Shown here: positions 17,777-27,253 of the stretch, piece after piece | How the letters are laid out: every line of letters begins with the position of its first letter | Numbering within the stretch: position 1 is the stretch's first letter | NCBI GenBank assembly: GCA_020631355.1 | Contig: JAHDHL010000006.1 | Location: 1-64,000, forward strand | Direction of reading: 5' to 3' | From: Saprospiraceae bacterium | GTDB lineage: Bacteria; Bacteroidota; Bacteroidia; Chitinophagales; Saprospiraceae | Length of the DNA: 64,000 bases | The notes under the pieces: model-generated | Database searches by the model: none | Seen by the model: the letters and a program-made list of their open reading frames with translations, nothing else | What the model was told of the DNA's origin: nothing | Position numbers and translations under genes: made by a program

Positions 17777-18676
17777 TTATGTTTTTTCGAAACGCCTTTT
17801 CATGAACGGATGCATGAAAACCGCGAATAGGATAATGAGTACCCCCAGATAGAAAAACTGTCCCACTTCCTGATTCTCCTGAAAAATCAACCAAGCGAGG
17901 ATGATGCCGTATACGGGTTCCAAATTCACTACCAGTGTGGATGCAAAAGCGGAGAGGTGCCTCAACGCCCTCAATCCAAGTACATATCCGAATGTGGTAC
18001 ACAGCAGGGCCAATATCAAAAGGTAAAAGATATCCATGAAACCTGCGGGTACAAAAGCTGTCTCTCCTAAGTACTGCTTGGAAATCGGAAAGATGATACT
18101 CAGGAAAATCAGCCCGCTTGATAATTCAATGAATGTCATGCCCAATGGATTGATATTCTCATTCTCGTCAATGACCTGCTTATTCAGAATGGAAAAGATA
18201 GCCGCTAATAAGGCTGATAATAATCCCAAATAAACACCCAGCACCTTTTCACTAGGAATAAAATTGACCACCAGATACATTCCCGGAATGACCAATAGTC
18301 CTAGGAATACCTCGTACCATTTGTGTTTATACCGCATCAGTATAGGCTCAATAAGTGAGGCGAAGAAAGAGCCCGTTGCCATACAGACCAAGCAAATGGA
18401 TACATTGGAATACTTGATACTTCCGAAGAACAGTACCCAATGGGTAGCCACTACAATCCCTATCCCCATCATCCTCAGGATGAGCTTCCAGGAATATTTG
18501 GGAACATGGGTCCAGATGACCTTGAAGAACAACAAACTGACACAAGTGAACAATAAACGCCACCAAACCAATGCAATTTCTTCCAGTGTAATCACCTTAC
18601 CCAAAATAGCCGTGAACCCCCAAAGGAATACGGCCAGATGTAATTCCAAGTATGATCTTTTTGTCGATGCGTCCAT
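17777..18676 (-). CDS. DMT-superfamily permease, EamA family
   Basis: About 299 residues from the ATG at 18676. Ten hydrophobic spans in two five-span EamA repeats are visible, starting YLELHLAVFLWGFTAILGK. The second repeat ends near LEPVYGIILAWLIF, the conserved EamA C-terminal block (usual form EPV...L). It should be an inner-membrane drug/metabolite transporter of unknown substrate. An extended frame to 18766 would overlap the preceding gene by 77 bases and has a poor N terminus. The preceding GNAT-like gene ends 13 bases upstream of the chosen start, so the two genes are likely co-transcribed. Confidence 0.88.
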   Translation of the reverse strand: MDASTKRSYLELHLAVFLWGFTAILGKVITLEEIALVWWRLLFTCVSLLFFKVIWTHVPKYSWKLILRMMGIGIVVATHWVLFFGSIKYSNVSICLVCMATGSFFASLIEPILMRYKHKWYEVFLGLLVIPGMYLVVNFIPSEKVLGVYLGLLSALLAAIFSILNKQVIDENENINPLGMTFIELSSGLIFLSIIFPISKQYLGETAFVPAGFMDIFYLLILALLCTTFGYVLGLRALRHLSAFASTLVVNLEPVYGIILAWLIFQENQEVGQFFYLGVLIILFAVFMHPFMKRRFEKT

Positions 18677-18689
18677 TTGTTCGTATTCT

Positions 18690-19586
18690 TTAGAATTGGG
18701 CCCACCATTTTTTCCAGCCCTTGAGATGGTTTTCCTTATATGTGGAGTAGAGCATGGACTCCGCATTGAATATCTCAGGACGGATATTTCCCATTCTCGT
18801 ATTGAAATCCAGAATAATGGGTTTCCCGGATTGGGTCTGAATCATCATATCCGTCAATTTCCAAAGTGCGAATTTATTATCTCCCCCACTATGGACAGGA
18901 ATAAGGCTCACTACCTTTCCGTGACTGAATGCAAAACAATCCGCTGCCACCAATTCTCCCTTTTCAGTCCTCATTCCAGAAATAAATCCTATTCCTCTAT
19001 GCAATAGGTTATATATGATTCTGAGGTATGCATGCTTCTTTGATTCAACTGCATGGGAATCATACTTCATGTAGAAATCAACTAACTCCTCAGGTTTCAC
19101 ACCTCCATCCGCAATGAGATTCGAACGATGGATGACTTCCATACCAGCCCTCAACTCATCCGTATATTTCCCCAGAATCAAATCATAAGGGTCGCGAAGT
19201 ACCAGCTGATAGTCTTTCCATTGTGTGATATCATGGTCGCTCAATGATGGAAAGGATTTGGAAAAATTGATTTCCCTCACCTTATAATCCTCCGGTATGG
19301 CATTGAGGAAAGCCTTTACCCGTACGGAGGACGGGATATTCACGGAATACAACCCTGACTTAGGCAATAAATCAGGAACATGCAATGCCATTTCACTTCC
19401 TCGCAATTCCTTTTTCATCAATGGAAAAACAGATTCGTAATCACCCTCTACCAAACCATCCCATTCCTTGGCTACCTGATCCAAATACCATGTGTATCCG
19501 AATAGGTTTCCCGTATTGGAATAATGGACACAACTGTCCCATTTTAATTTATCAATATCCTCCCTTTTGACGAGTCTGACTTCCAT
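18690..19586 (-). CDS. GNAT/FemAB-like acyltransferase-fold protein
   Basis: About 298 residues from the ATG at 19586 (an in-frame ATG lies seven codons upstream). The layout resembles double-GNAT (FemAB-like) proteins: an N-terminal WDSCVHYSNTGNLFGYTWYLD element, a middle block HRSNLIADGG, and a C-terminal part with GIGFISGMRTEKGELVAADCF resembling a GNAT acyl-CoA or aminoacyl-tRNA-binding strand. Such proteins transfer amino-acyl or acetyl groups, but no substrate can be named. It precedes the EamA transporter by 13 bases. The divergent peptidase gene starts 293 bases away, and I see no clean promoter box there. Confidence 0.6.
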   Translation of the reverse strand: MEVRLVKREDIDKLKWDSCVHYSNTGNLFGYTWYLDQVAKEWDGLVEGDYESVFPLMKKELRGSEMALHVPDLLPKSGLYSVNIPSSVRVKAFLNAIPEDYKVREINFSKSFPSLSDHDITQWKDYQLVLRDPYDLILGKYTDELRAGMEVIHRSNLIADGGVKPEELVDFYMKYDSHAVESKKHAYLRIIYNLLHRGIGFISGMRTEKGELVAADCFAFSHGKVVSLIPVHSGGDNKFALWKLTDMMIQTQSGKPIILDFNTRMGNIRPEIFNAESMLYSTYKENHLKGWKKWWAQF

Positions 19587-19879
19587 ATCCTGATGTATGA
19601 CGGGCAAATATAAACCTTAGTTTCAGAAGCATTCCAACAATTTCATGGTATTACTCCACCACACTGAATTTAGGCCCATTGAACTAAAAGAGATGGAACA
19701 TCAACCCAATGGTATTTGTTTATTTTCTTGGAAGTAGGTAACTCCCATTGTCATGGGCAAACAATGGAGAACATGGTACACTGTCCTATTCCCACACGTC
19801 AATATTTTGTAAAAATATCCAAAGCATGAATTCCTATGCTTAACTTTAGTCCAAAGTTTTACCACAACAGAATCTAATC

Positions 19880-20956
19880 ATGAAATATCCAATCATTCTT
19901 TTTACCCTTTTCTTCGCTTCTTCAATACCTCTGATGGGACAATATCAGTTTGAGCCCATCCATGAAATTCAGCATACCCCAATCAAGGACCAATGCAACA
20001 CTGGAACCTGTTGGAGTTTTTCCACCATTTCTTTCCTAGAATCGGAAGCAGCTAGGATGACACAGCAGGATGTCAATCTTTCTGAAATGTACATCGTTAG
20101 GAATATCTACATGGACAAGGGAATGAACTATATGCTTAGGCAGGGTAAGGCCCAATTCAGTGAGGGAGGTCTGGCACATGACGTTATCAATACACTGGAT
20201 AAGCATGGTGTCGTTCCGCAAGGTAAGACTTCCATTAAGGACCCTGCCTATCATGACCACAATGAATTGGTATCCATCCTTACGGGAATGCTCAAGCAAC
20301 TGATTAAGGATAAGACCATTGGCAAGAATTGGAAAAGGGCCTACAATGCTGTCCTTGACATCTTCTTCGGATTCATACCTGAAAAATTTTCCATTGACAA
20401 CAAGGAATATAATCCCATGACCTATGCGGAATCCCTAGGCCTTGATGCTGATAATTATATCAATCTGACCTCATTCACGCACCATCCCTACCATGATGAA
20501 TTCATTTTGGAGATACCTGATAATTATTCCAATGGTTCCTACTGGAACCTACCTATGTCCGACTTAGAAAAATCTGTGGACTCCGCACTGGAAAAGGGTT
20601 ATACTGTTGCATGGGATGGAGATGTCTCTGAAAATTTCTTTAGGCAATCCAAGGGATTAGCGGTAAATCCAGAAAAAGGAGCAGATGGTTTTTCAGGGCC
20701 TGTTAAGGAAATAGAATACGATGTGAAAAAACGTCAGGAATTGTTCGAGAATTACAGCACTACAGATGACCACCTGATGCATATCGTGGGCTTGTTCAAG
20801 GACCAAAAGGGAAACCAGTATTACAAGATTAAGAATTCATGGGGAGAGGAAGGGCCTTACAAAGGATACCTTTACATGTCAAAATCCTATTTCCAATTCA
20901 AAACAGTAAGCGTCACCCTACACAAGGACGCTATTCCTAAGGGAGTTATCAAATAA
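19880..20956 (+). CDS. Secreted papain-like cysteine peptidase (C1 family)
   Basis: Encodes 358 residues with a signal peptide cleaved near residue 20 (PLMGQ). The catalytic set is complete: Gln38 of the oxyanion hole, Cys44 in TGTCWSFS, His301 in HLMHIVG and Asn319 in KIKNSWG. The long insert between Cys and His, and the block NLSEMYIVRNIYMDKG, resemble the bleomycin-hydrolase/PepC-like branch (C1B), but this member is exported and has no propeptide I can see. It should act as a periplasmic or secreted peptidase or aminopeptidase. A tiny zinc-ribbon membrane protein follows six bases later, so the two are co-transcribed. Confidence 0.9.
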   Translation: MKYPIILFTLFFASSIPLMGQYQFEPIHEIQHTPIKDQCNTGTCWSFSTISFLESEAARMTQQDVNLSEMYIVRNIYMDKGMNYMLRQGKAQFSEGGLAHDVINTLDKHGVVPQGKTSIKDPAYHDHNELVSILTGMLKQLIKDKTIGKNWKRAYNAVLDIFFGFIPEKFSIDNKEYNPMTYAESLGLDADNYINLTSFTHHPYHDEFILEIPDNYSNGSYWNLPMSDLEKSVDSALEKGYTVAWDGDVSENFFRQSKGLAVNPEKGADGFSGPVKEIEYDVKKRQELFENYSTTDDHLMHIVGLFKDQKGNQYYKIKNSWGEEGPYKGYLYMSKSYFQFKTVSVTLHKDAIPKGVIK

Positions 20957-20962
20957 AGAACA

Positions 20963-21157
20963 ATGGGTATATTATTTCGAATCCTGGGACTCTTATTCGT
21001 AGCCGGAGTTCTATTCTTCTTATTCAAACAGATTTATGATAATGTGAATCTGGGTATCAATAGTTGTGAATATTGCGATGGCAAGGGTCATTGGTTAGGA
21101 ACCAGGGGAGAAAAAAACAGATGTAAGGTTTGTAATGGTAGCGGAAAAAGGAACTGA
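20963..21157 (+). CDS. Mini membrane protein with DnaJ-type zinc ribbon
   Basis: Encodes 64 residues. One N-terminal membrane span (about residues 5-26) is followed by two CxxCxGxG units, CEYCDGKG and CKVCNGSG, separated by about 17 residues. This is one four-cysteine zinc site of the DnaJ cysteine-rich type without the J domain. It may bind zinc and hold unfolded or thiol-containing clients at the membrane. Its six-base spacing after the cysteine peptidase suggests a joint function, perhaps in folding or keeping the protease thiol reduced; this is inference. The start codon is the only sensible one. Confidence 0.75.
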   Translation: MGILFRILGLLFVAGVLFFLFKQIYDNVNLGINSCEYCDGKGHWLGTRGEKNRCKVCNGSGKRN

Positions 21158-21283
21158 TTCACTCGTTTCACCTTTCAAATTCTAGCCTTGGATAGTTCCT
21201 TTTCTATTTTATCACAGGAAACACCAAACATTATTTTTAGCAATGTGTTCTTTTCTTTGTACACATCAAACTAAAGATTCAAC

Positions 21284-22750
21284 ATGCTTGAAATAAAGAC
21301 CCTTGGCGAACTCAAGAAAACCAACTACCAACCCAAAAGCGTCAAAGAGGAATTAAGGGATAACCTGATTCAAAAGCTAAGGCAAAAAGAAAAGGTATTC
21401 GAGGGAATACTCGGATTCGAGGATACCGTGATTCCGGATTTGGAAAGGGCCATTTTATCAAGACATAATATCCTGCTTCTTGGATTGAGAGGCCAGGCCA
21501 AGACACGACTTGCCAGATTGATGGTAGACCTGTTGGATGAATATATTCCAGTCGTTGAGGGTAGTGAATTGAATGATGACCCCATGAATCCTATATCCAG
21601 GATTGCGAGGGATATCGTTGATGAAAAGGGAGATGATACTCCCATCACCTGGATGCATCGTTCAGAGCGTTATGTGGAGAAATTAGCAACGCCTGATGTA
21701 AGTATCGCAGATTTGGTAGGTGATGTAGACCCCATCAAGGCTGCAACCCTGAAGCTCCCCTACTCGGATGAAAGGGTCATTCATTTCGGCCTGATTCCTC
21801 GTTCACATAGATGTCTTTTTGTCATTAATGAATTACCAGACCTCCAGCCCAGGATACAAGTATCCCTTTTTAATATGCTTCAGGAGGGCGATATGCAAAT
21901 CAGGGGATTCAAGCTCAGATTGCCGTTGGATATTGAATTCGTATTCACTGCCAATCCTGAGGATTATACCAATAGAGGGAGTATCATCACTCCATTAAAA
22001 GACCGGATTGAATCCCAAATCCTGACCCATTATCCAAGAACATTGGATATCGGAAAGCAAATTACAAGACAAGAGGCCCAAATCACGGATTCGCAAAGGA
22101 AACAAGTACATGTTCCAGAAATACTGGAAAACATCCTGGAAAGGATAGCCTTTGCTGCCAGAGAGAGTGAATACATTGACGAAAAAAGTGGTGTATCCGC
22201 ACGTCTGACGATAGCAGGCTATGAAAATCTGGTCAGCACGGCAGAACGGCGCATGATTATTTGTGGTGAGGAACGAACCCAAGCCCGTATCACGGACTTT
22301 TGGGGTGTTGTACCAGCCATCACAGGTAAGGTCGAACTGGTTTACGAGGGTGAACAAGAGGGACCCTATATGGTTGCCATCAAGCTTTTGGGTGAAGCCA
22401 TTAAGGAAGAATTCGATGAATATTTCCCAGATCCTGAGGCACTCATCAGGGATGGACAAAGAGATCCGTACCAAAATATCAGAGAATGGTTTTCCAATGG
22501 TAAGCATGTGGAATTCCTGAATGATGATGCCCAGAAAAATTGGAGAAAAGCACTTGAAAAAGTTCCGGGACTAGAACGTTTGGTCATCAAGTCCGTTCCA
22601 CAAGTTGAGGAGGAAGAAGTACATGCATTCATGGAATTGGCATTGTTTGGGTTATCCGAATACAATGTACTGAACAAGGACATCATCAATCAGAAGTTCG
22701 AATTCAGGGATTTGCTGGCTGATATGCTTGGGGGAAGTGATTTTTCCTAG
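21284..22750 (+). CDS. AAA+ ATPase, Mg-chelatase ChlI/MoxR type
   Basis: Encodes 488 residues. Walker A is GLRGQAKT (residues 67-74), followed by a Mg-chelatase-type insert and the HRSERYVEKLATPDVSIADL block. The Walker B region is LFVINELPDL, and sensor 1 lies in FVFTANPEDYTNRG. The Walker B acidic pair reads NE rather than DE, as in several ChlI-like proteins. The C-terminal region is helical. These ATPases usually work with a von Willebrand A-domain partner as metal chelatase or chaperone-like remodelling machines. No VWA gene adjoins it here, so the target is unknown. A strong terminator follows the stop codon. Confidence 0.88.
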   Translation: MLEIKTLGELKKTNYQPKSVKEELRDNLIQKLRQKEKVFEGILGFEDTVIPDLERAILSRHNILLLGLRGQAKTRLARLMVDLLDEYIPVVEGSELNDDPMNPISRIARDIVDEKGDDTPITWMHRSERYVEKLATPDVSIADLVGDVDPIKAATLKLPYSDERVIHFGLIPRSHRCLFVINELPDLQPRIQVSLFNMLQEGDMQIRGFKLRLPLDIEFVFTANPEDYTNRGSIITPLKDRIESQILTHYPRTLDIGKQITRQEAQITDSQRKQVHVPEILENILERIAFAARESEYIDEKSGVSARLTIAGYENLVSTAERRMIICGEERTQARITDFWGVVPAITGKVELVYEGEQEGPYMVAIKLLGEAIKEEFDEYFPDPEALIRDGQRDPYQNIREWFSNGKHVEFLNDDAQKNWRKALEKVPGLERLVIKSVPQVEEEEVHAFMELALFGLSEYNVLNKDIINQKFEFRDLLADMLGGSDFS

Positions 22751-22830
22751 TATTCTCAATATCTAGTATGAATCTCTGTCGATGTTTTAAGGATTAATCT
22801 GAAAAGCATTAGCTTTTATCTGATAATATC

Positions 22831-22866
22831 AAAATGGTGAATGAATTCGTATTCGTTCACCATTTT
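22831..22866. terminator. Strong terminator after the AAA+ gene
   Basis: Sixteen-base arms (AAAATGGTGAATGAAT and ATTCGTTCACCATTTT) with one T-G wobble enclose the tetraloop TCGT. T-rich sequence follows on the plus strand. It lies 81 bases after the AAA+ stop codon and 32 bases before the next gene. Confidence 0.85.
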
Positions 22867-22897
22867 GTTTTGGGTTCCTTCCTAATTATTCCTTGAC

Positions 22898-23383
22898 ATG
22901 GATTTGAATTATCTCGCATTCTTTCTCATTTCATTTATTCCGCTCATGTTGGGTAGGTTTTGGTACAGACCACAATCCTCCATACTCAAATGGTCTGGAG
23001 AACACCCTATCATATCACAATCCAAATGGAACATTGCCAAATACTTATGGGCTTTCATCTTAAGTATTACTCTAATATATGGATACATCAATCTCATCAT
23101 CCATCAGATGGGTTTCTATGAATTATTCTTCACGGATATCATGATGGGAAAAGAGGAAGCACAACAAATAGTGGATGAATTCCTAGCCCAATACCGTTAC
23201 AAACACAGACATCTGGGACATGGTATCTTTCATGGATTCATTAATGCTTTTGTCTTTGCACTCCCATTTGTAGGATTCTTCGCCATGTTGGAAAACAAGG
23301 GATACAAATTCTATCTCCTTCATCTTTCTTATTGGCTGGTAACCAGTATGATTGTGGGTGGATTAATCTCTGAATTCGTTTGA
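22898..23383 (+). CDS. Small membrane protein, DUF1761-like
   Basis: Encodes 161 residues with four hydrophobic spans (about residues 4-22, 48-68, 108-128 and 137-158). The N-terminal pattern LNYLAFFLISFIPLMLGRFWY and the closing WLVTSMIVGGLI resemble DUF1761 membrane proteins, but the loop between spans two and three is longer than usual. The function is unknown. It lies alone between a terminator and the promoter of a glycosyltransferase operon. Confidence 0.6.
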   Translation: MDLNYLAFFLISFIPLMLGRFWYRPQSSILKWSGEHPIISQSKWNIAKYLWAFILSITLIYGYINLIIHQMGFYELFFTDIMMGKEEAQQIVDEFLAQYRYKHRHLGHGIFHGFINAFVFALPFVGFFAMLENKGYKFYLLHLSYWLVTSMIVGGLISEFV

Positions 23384-23495
23384 CCATGGTCATCATCCCA
23401 AACTCCACTAGGATGCCAACTATCGTACAAAGCTCTGTGATAAAGGTTAAATAGCCTAAGCGTTTGGACACTTTCAATCGTTGGAATATTATATT

Positions 23496-23503
23496 TACGT
23501 TTG
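23496..23503 (+). promoter_or_regulatory. Probable -7 box for the glycosyltransferase-ribBA run
   Basis: TACGTTTG matches TAnnTTTG. A start near 23511 would give a leader of about 47 bases to the ATG at 23558. The -33 position has TTTC rather than TTTG about 20 bases upstream, so support is moderate. Confidence 0.45.
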
Positions 23504-23557
23504 AATAGGTGTTATGGGAACATCCGATGTCCCCATCCCTAATCCTAAACACTTGTG

Positions 23558-24781
23558 ATGAGAGTACTCCAATTATGTAAGAAATTCCCCTACCCTGTCA
23601 AGGATGGAGAATCACTGGCCATTACCTATCTGAGTAAGGCTTTACATCAATTGGGCTGTGAGGTTTCCCTCTTGGCCATGAATACTACGAAACATCATAG
23701 CAATGATTGTGGAAACAAGGAACAACTCGACTTCTACCAAACGATAGATGTCGTTCAAATTGATAATAGGGTCAAGGTGAAGGATGCGATTGCCAATTTG
23801 TTCAGTAAGGATTCGTTCCATATCAGTCGTTTTGTATCAGAAGCTTTTGAAGAAAAACTTAAAAAGCTCCTAAAGTCGCAACATTTTGACATTATCCAAC
23901 TAGAAACACTCTATTTGGCTCCCTATATTCCCACCATAAGGCAATATTCCAAGGCGAAAATAGTCATGCGTTCCCACAACGTTGAACATGAGATTTGGGA
24001 AAGGGTAACGCACAACACCCAAATGGGACCTAAAAAATGGTACCTGAACCATCTGACTCAAAAATTAAGGAATTACGAAATCCAACGGTTGAATGATTAT
24101 GATCTTTTTGCTGCCATTACGCAAAGGGATTTGGAAAGGTATAGACAATTGGGATTCAATGGTAAGGGAGTCAACATTCCGATTGGGATTGATATGAATG
24201 ATTATGAATGGAATGCACAAGCATTCCAGAAGCCATTGTCCGTTTCCTTTATTGGCTCCCTGGATTGGATGCCTAATATTGAGGGGGTAAAATGGTTTTT
24301 GGATAAGGTTTGGCCCGAAATGAAACAGCAATTCCCCCAACTCACATTCCATATTGCCGGGAGGAACACCCCTGATTGGCTACTCAAATCCAACCTTAGG
24401 GATGTCATCGTACACGGCGAAGTTGAGGATGCCCATGAATTCATCAATCAGCACCCCATAATGGTGGTACCACTGCAAGCAGGTAGTGGTATGCGGGTCA
24501 AAATCCTTGAGGCGATGGCCTTGGGCCGTATTGTCCTCACTACCTCCATCGGAGTGGAGGGTATTCATGCTGAGCATCAGGAAGAAGTCTTTGTGGCTGA
24601 CACACCCAAGGAGTTCTTATCAGCTATGAGAATTTGCCACAGGAAGAACGGAAGTCTGCGCTCCATTGGTGAAAAAGCCAAGGATTTTATTGGAAAAGAA
24701 TTCGATAATACCCAAATTGCACAAAAATTATTGGATAGGTATCATCAGATTATCCATAAGAAAACCCAGAGTATTGTATGA
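23558..24781 (+). CDS. Glycosyltransferase, GT4-like
   Basis: About 407 residues from the ATG at 23558 (a GTG lies one codon before). The N-terminal domain carries the acceptor-side pattern FPYPVKDGESLAITYLSKAL. The C-terminal GT-B donor domain has VSFIGSLDWMPN, FHIAGRNTP and the late PLQAGSGMRVKILEAMALG block, in which Glu of KILEAM is the usual donor-binding residue. It should be a cytoplasmic retaining transferase in glycan or polysaccharide assembly. Its stop codon overlaps the start of the following GT2 gene (ATGA), and ribBA follows as third gene. Confidence 0.88.
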   Translation: MRVLQLCKKFPYPVKDGESLAITYLSKALHQLGCEVSLLAMNTTKHHSNDCGNKEQLDFYQTIDVVQIDNRVKVKDAIANLFSKDSFHISRFVSEAFEEKLKKLLKSQHFDIIQLETLYLAPYIPTIRQYSKAKIVMRSHNVEHEIWERVTHNTQMGPKKWYLNHLTQKLRNYEIQRLNDYDLFAAITQRDLERYRQLGFNGKGVNIPIGIDMNDYEWNAQAFQKPLSVSFIGSLDWMPNIEGVKWFLDKVWPEMKQQFPQLTFHIAGRNTPDWLLKSNLRDVIVHGEVEDAHEFINQHPIMVVPLQAGSGMRVKILEAMALGRIVLTTSIGVEGIHAEHQEEVFVADTPKEFLSAMRICHRKNGSLRSIGEKAKDFIGKEFDNTQIAQKLLDRYHQIIHKKTQSIV

Positions 24782-26004
24782 GTCCCATAATCATTATTGT
24801 CCTACAAATAATATTATGGTCTTGTCTTTTCCTTATCATCTATTCCTACATCCTCTTTCCCCTAATCCTCCGTTTCCTAGCCAGGAATAAGCAGCGACAT
24901 ACAGATTTGTACTCAGATAATGAACTCCCCAGGGTATCCGTACTCATGTCCCTATACAATGAGGAAAGCATCATTTTGGAAAAGCTCAATCACCTACAAC
25001 AACAAAACTACCCAAGTGATTTACTCCACATATATATAGGTTCTGATTGTTCGGATGACCGGACAAATGAAATTGTGGATACTTACATTCAGGAACATCA
25101 ATTAGGACATTTCCATTTCTTTCCCAATACCAATAGGCAAGGAAAACCCGGCGTTATCAACCAATTATTCGCTGAGGCTGCCAAGGATTTCCCTTTAGGG
25201 GAACAACATGTCATCTTCATTACGGATGCAAGTGTTCTTCCTGAGCCCAATGTCACACGGTTACTGGCCCGACACTTCAAAAATCCACGAATAGGACTGG
25301 TGGATTCATTACAAAAACACCTTGGACTCCGAAAACAAGGCATTTCCCAATCAGAGGATGAATATATCAGTAAGGAAGTCGATATCAAATCCAATGAGAG
25401 TCTGGCCAACGGCAGGATGATGGGCCCTTTTGGAGGTTGTTATGCCATCCGTTCACAACTCTACAAACCCGTTCCCTCTAATTTCCTTGTGGATGATTTT
25501 TACTTGGCCATGCATGTATTGGAAAGGGGCTACTTGGCCATCAATGATACACAAGCCGTGTGTTGGGAATCCGTTTCACATGAAATCCATGAGGAATATA
25601 GGAGGAAAAGGAGAATATCCGCGGGAAATTTCCAAAACCTACAAACCTACGCCCACCTCCTTATTCCCAAAGGAAATGGTATAGCATTTAATTTCTGGGG
25701 ACATAAGGTTATAAGATGGTTGGGACCATTCCTTATCATTGTCGCTTATCTATCTAACATAACATTAGCAGCCTACGGAAACATATTTTATTCTATATTG
25801 TTAGTATTTCAGACAAGTTTGATCTTTATAATACCGATATTTGACTTAGTTTTGGAACGATTACAAGTCAATATGCCATTATTGAGATCGATCCGTTACT
25901 TTTTCATGATGAACCTAGCCTTACTAGAAGGATTTATCAACTATTTAAAAGGAGTGAAGAGCAATGTCTGGCAACCAACCAAACGACCCAATACAACTGA
26001 ATAG
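24778..26004 (+). CDS. Membrane glycosyltransferase, GT2 family
   Basis: Encodes 408 residues. An N-terminal span (about 3-28) precedes a GT-A domain with [12 protein letters not shown], the [10 protein letters not shown] element, the acidic FITDASV (DxD-like) motif, a [13 protein letters not shown] block containing the likely catalytic ED/DD, and the RRKRRIS motif, close to QxxRW of processive synthases. Two to three C-terminal spans follow (about 320-400). It should build or extend a membrane-exported glycan, but it lacks a full QxxRW, so a processive polysaccharide synthase is uncertain. It overlaps the GT4 gene by four bases and ribBA by 41 bases. Confidence 0.88.
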   Translation: MSPIIIIVLQIILWSCLFLIIYSYILFPLILRFLARNKQRHTDLYSDNELPRVSVLMSLYNEESIILEKLNHLQQQNYPSDLLHIYIGSDCSDDRTNEIVDTYIQEHQLGHFHFFPNTNRQGKPGVINQLFAEAAKDFPLGEQHVIFITDASVLPEPNVTRLLARHFKNPRIGLVDSLQKHLGLRKQGISQSEDEYISKEVDIKSNESLANGRMMGPFGGCYAIRSQLYKPVPSNFLVDDFYLAMHVLERGYLAINDTQAVCWESVSHEIHEEYRRKRRISAGNFQNLQTYAHLLIPKGNGIAFNFWGHKVIRWLGPFLIIVAYLSNITLAAYGNIFYSILLVFQTSLIFIIPIFDLVLERLQVNMPLLRSIRYFFMMNLALLEGFINYLKGVKSNVWQPTKRPNTTE

Positions 26005-27196
26005 CATTCCCGAAGCCATTGAGGATATCAAGGCAGGGAAATTGATCATCGTAGTAGACGATGAAGACAGGGAAAATGAGGGGGACTTCATCGGAGCAGC
26101 AGAAATGGTGACTCCTGAAATGATCAACTTCATGGCCACACACGGCCGTGGATTGATTTGTACCCCGATTACCGAACGCAGAGCCATCGAATTGCAATTG
26201 CCCATGATGGTCAATGACAATACAGCACTGCATGAAACTGCCTTCACCGTTTCCATTGATCTTGTGGGTCAGGGATGTTCTACTGGAATCTCGGCTTATG
26301 ATCGCTCTACGGGCATCAAGGCCATGACCCAAAAGGACACGAAAGCCAGCGACTTTGCAAGACCGGGACATATTTTCCCACTGATTGCCAAGGATGGTGG
26401 CGTCCTAAGAAGAACAGGACATACCGAAGCTGCAGTGGATTTGGCCAGAATGGCAGGGTTCTATCCCGCGGGTATCCTGGTAGAAATACTCAATGCCGAT
26501 GGTACGATGGCTAGGTTGCCGGATTTGGTCAAGGTGGCGGAAAAATTTGACTTGAAAATAATTTCAATCAAAGATTTAGTAGAGTATCGCATGAACAATG
26601 AACGCCTCATCCAAAGAGAAACCAGTGTAAAGATGCCCACAGAGTGGGGAGAATTCGATCTTATAGCTTACACTGAAAAAATTACAGGTGACACCCACCT
26701 GGCCTTGAAGAAAGGAAATTGGGAAAAAGACGAACCCATATTAGTCAGGGTACACTCATCTTGTGACACAGGGGATATCCTCGGTTCACTCAGATGTGAT
26801 TGTGGCCCCCAACTCCATGCCGCCATGAAAAAAGTGGACGAATACGGTAAGGGATTGGTCCTGTACATGAGACAGGAAGGACGTGGTATCGGACTCGTCA
26901 ACAAACTCAAGGCCTACAAACTTCAGGAAGAAGGGTATGACACCTATGAAGCCAACCAAAAGTTAGGTTTCCAAATGGACCAAAGAGATTATGGTATCGG
27001 AGCACAAATCCTTAGGGATTTGGGTATTTCCAAAATCAAACTAATGACCAATAACCCGAGAAAAAGAATCGGACTCATAGGGTATGGTTTGGAAATCGTG
27101 GAGAACGTACCTATCGAAATTTCTCCGAATGAGCATAATGAATTCTATCTGCAGACCAAAAGGGATAAGATGGGACATGAAATTCTGAGAGGATAA
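25964..27196 (+). CDS. ribBA: Bifunctional DHBP synthase / GTP cyclohydrolase II
   Basis: Encodes 410 residues, the usual length of fused RibBA. The N-terminal half makes 3,4-dihydroxy-2-butanone 4-phosphate: [20 protein letters not shown] and RPGHIFPL with the following [12 protein letters not shown] are all present. The C-terminal half is GTP cyclohydrolase II, with the zinc-binding [18 protein letters not shown] and the substrate loop [12 protein letters not shown]. Together they supply both branches of riboflavin synthesis. The start lies 41 bases inside the GT2 gene, preceded by AAAAGGAG about nine bases upstream; no later ATG would preserve RibB. A perfect hairpin terminator follows. 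Confidence 0.96.
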   Translation: MSGNQPNDPIQLNSIPEAIEDIKAGKLIIVVDDEDRENEGDFIGAAEMVTPEMINFMATHGRGLICTPITERRAIELQLPMMVNDNTALHETAFTVSIDLVGQGCSTGISAYDRSTGIKAMTQKDTKASDFARPGHIFPLIAKDGGVLRRTGHTEAAVDLARMAGFYPAGILVEILNADGTMARLPDLVKVAEKFDLKIISIKDLVEYRMNNERLIQRETSVKMPTEWGEFDLIAYTEKITGDTHLALKKGNWEKDEPILVRVHSSCDTGDILGSLRCDCGPQLHAAMKKVDEYGKGLVLYMRQEGRGIGLVNKLKAYKLQEEGYDTYEANQKLGFQMDQRDYGIGAQILRDLGISKIKLMTNNPRKRIGLIGYGLEIVENVPIEISPNEHNEFYLQTKRDKMGHEILRG

Positions 27197-27218
27197 TTCT
27201 TATACAAGAATCAGTAAT

Positions 27219-27248
27219 AATGGGAGTTGATGAAAATCAACTCCCATT
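27219..27248. terminator. Bidirectional terminator between ribBA and the DUF481 gene
   Basis: Perfect 12-base arms AATGGGAGTTGA and TCAACTCCCATT around a six-base loop TGAAAA, with T/A-rich flanks on both sides. It sits between convergent stop codons (27196 and 27254). Confidence 0.88.
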
Positions 27249-27253
27249 GTTAT

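Noticed and set aside
18264-19007. 247-codon plus-strand frame across the EamA and GNAT-like genes
   Set aside because: It straddles two genes on the opposite strand and shows no family pattern.
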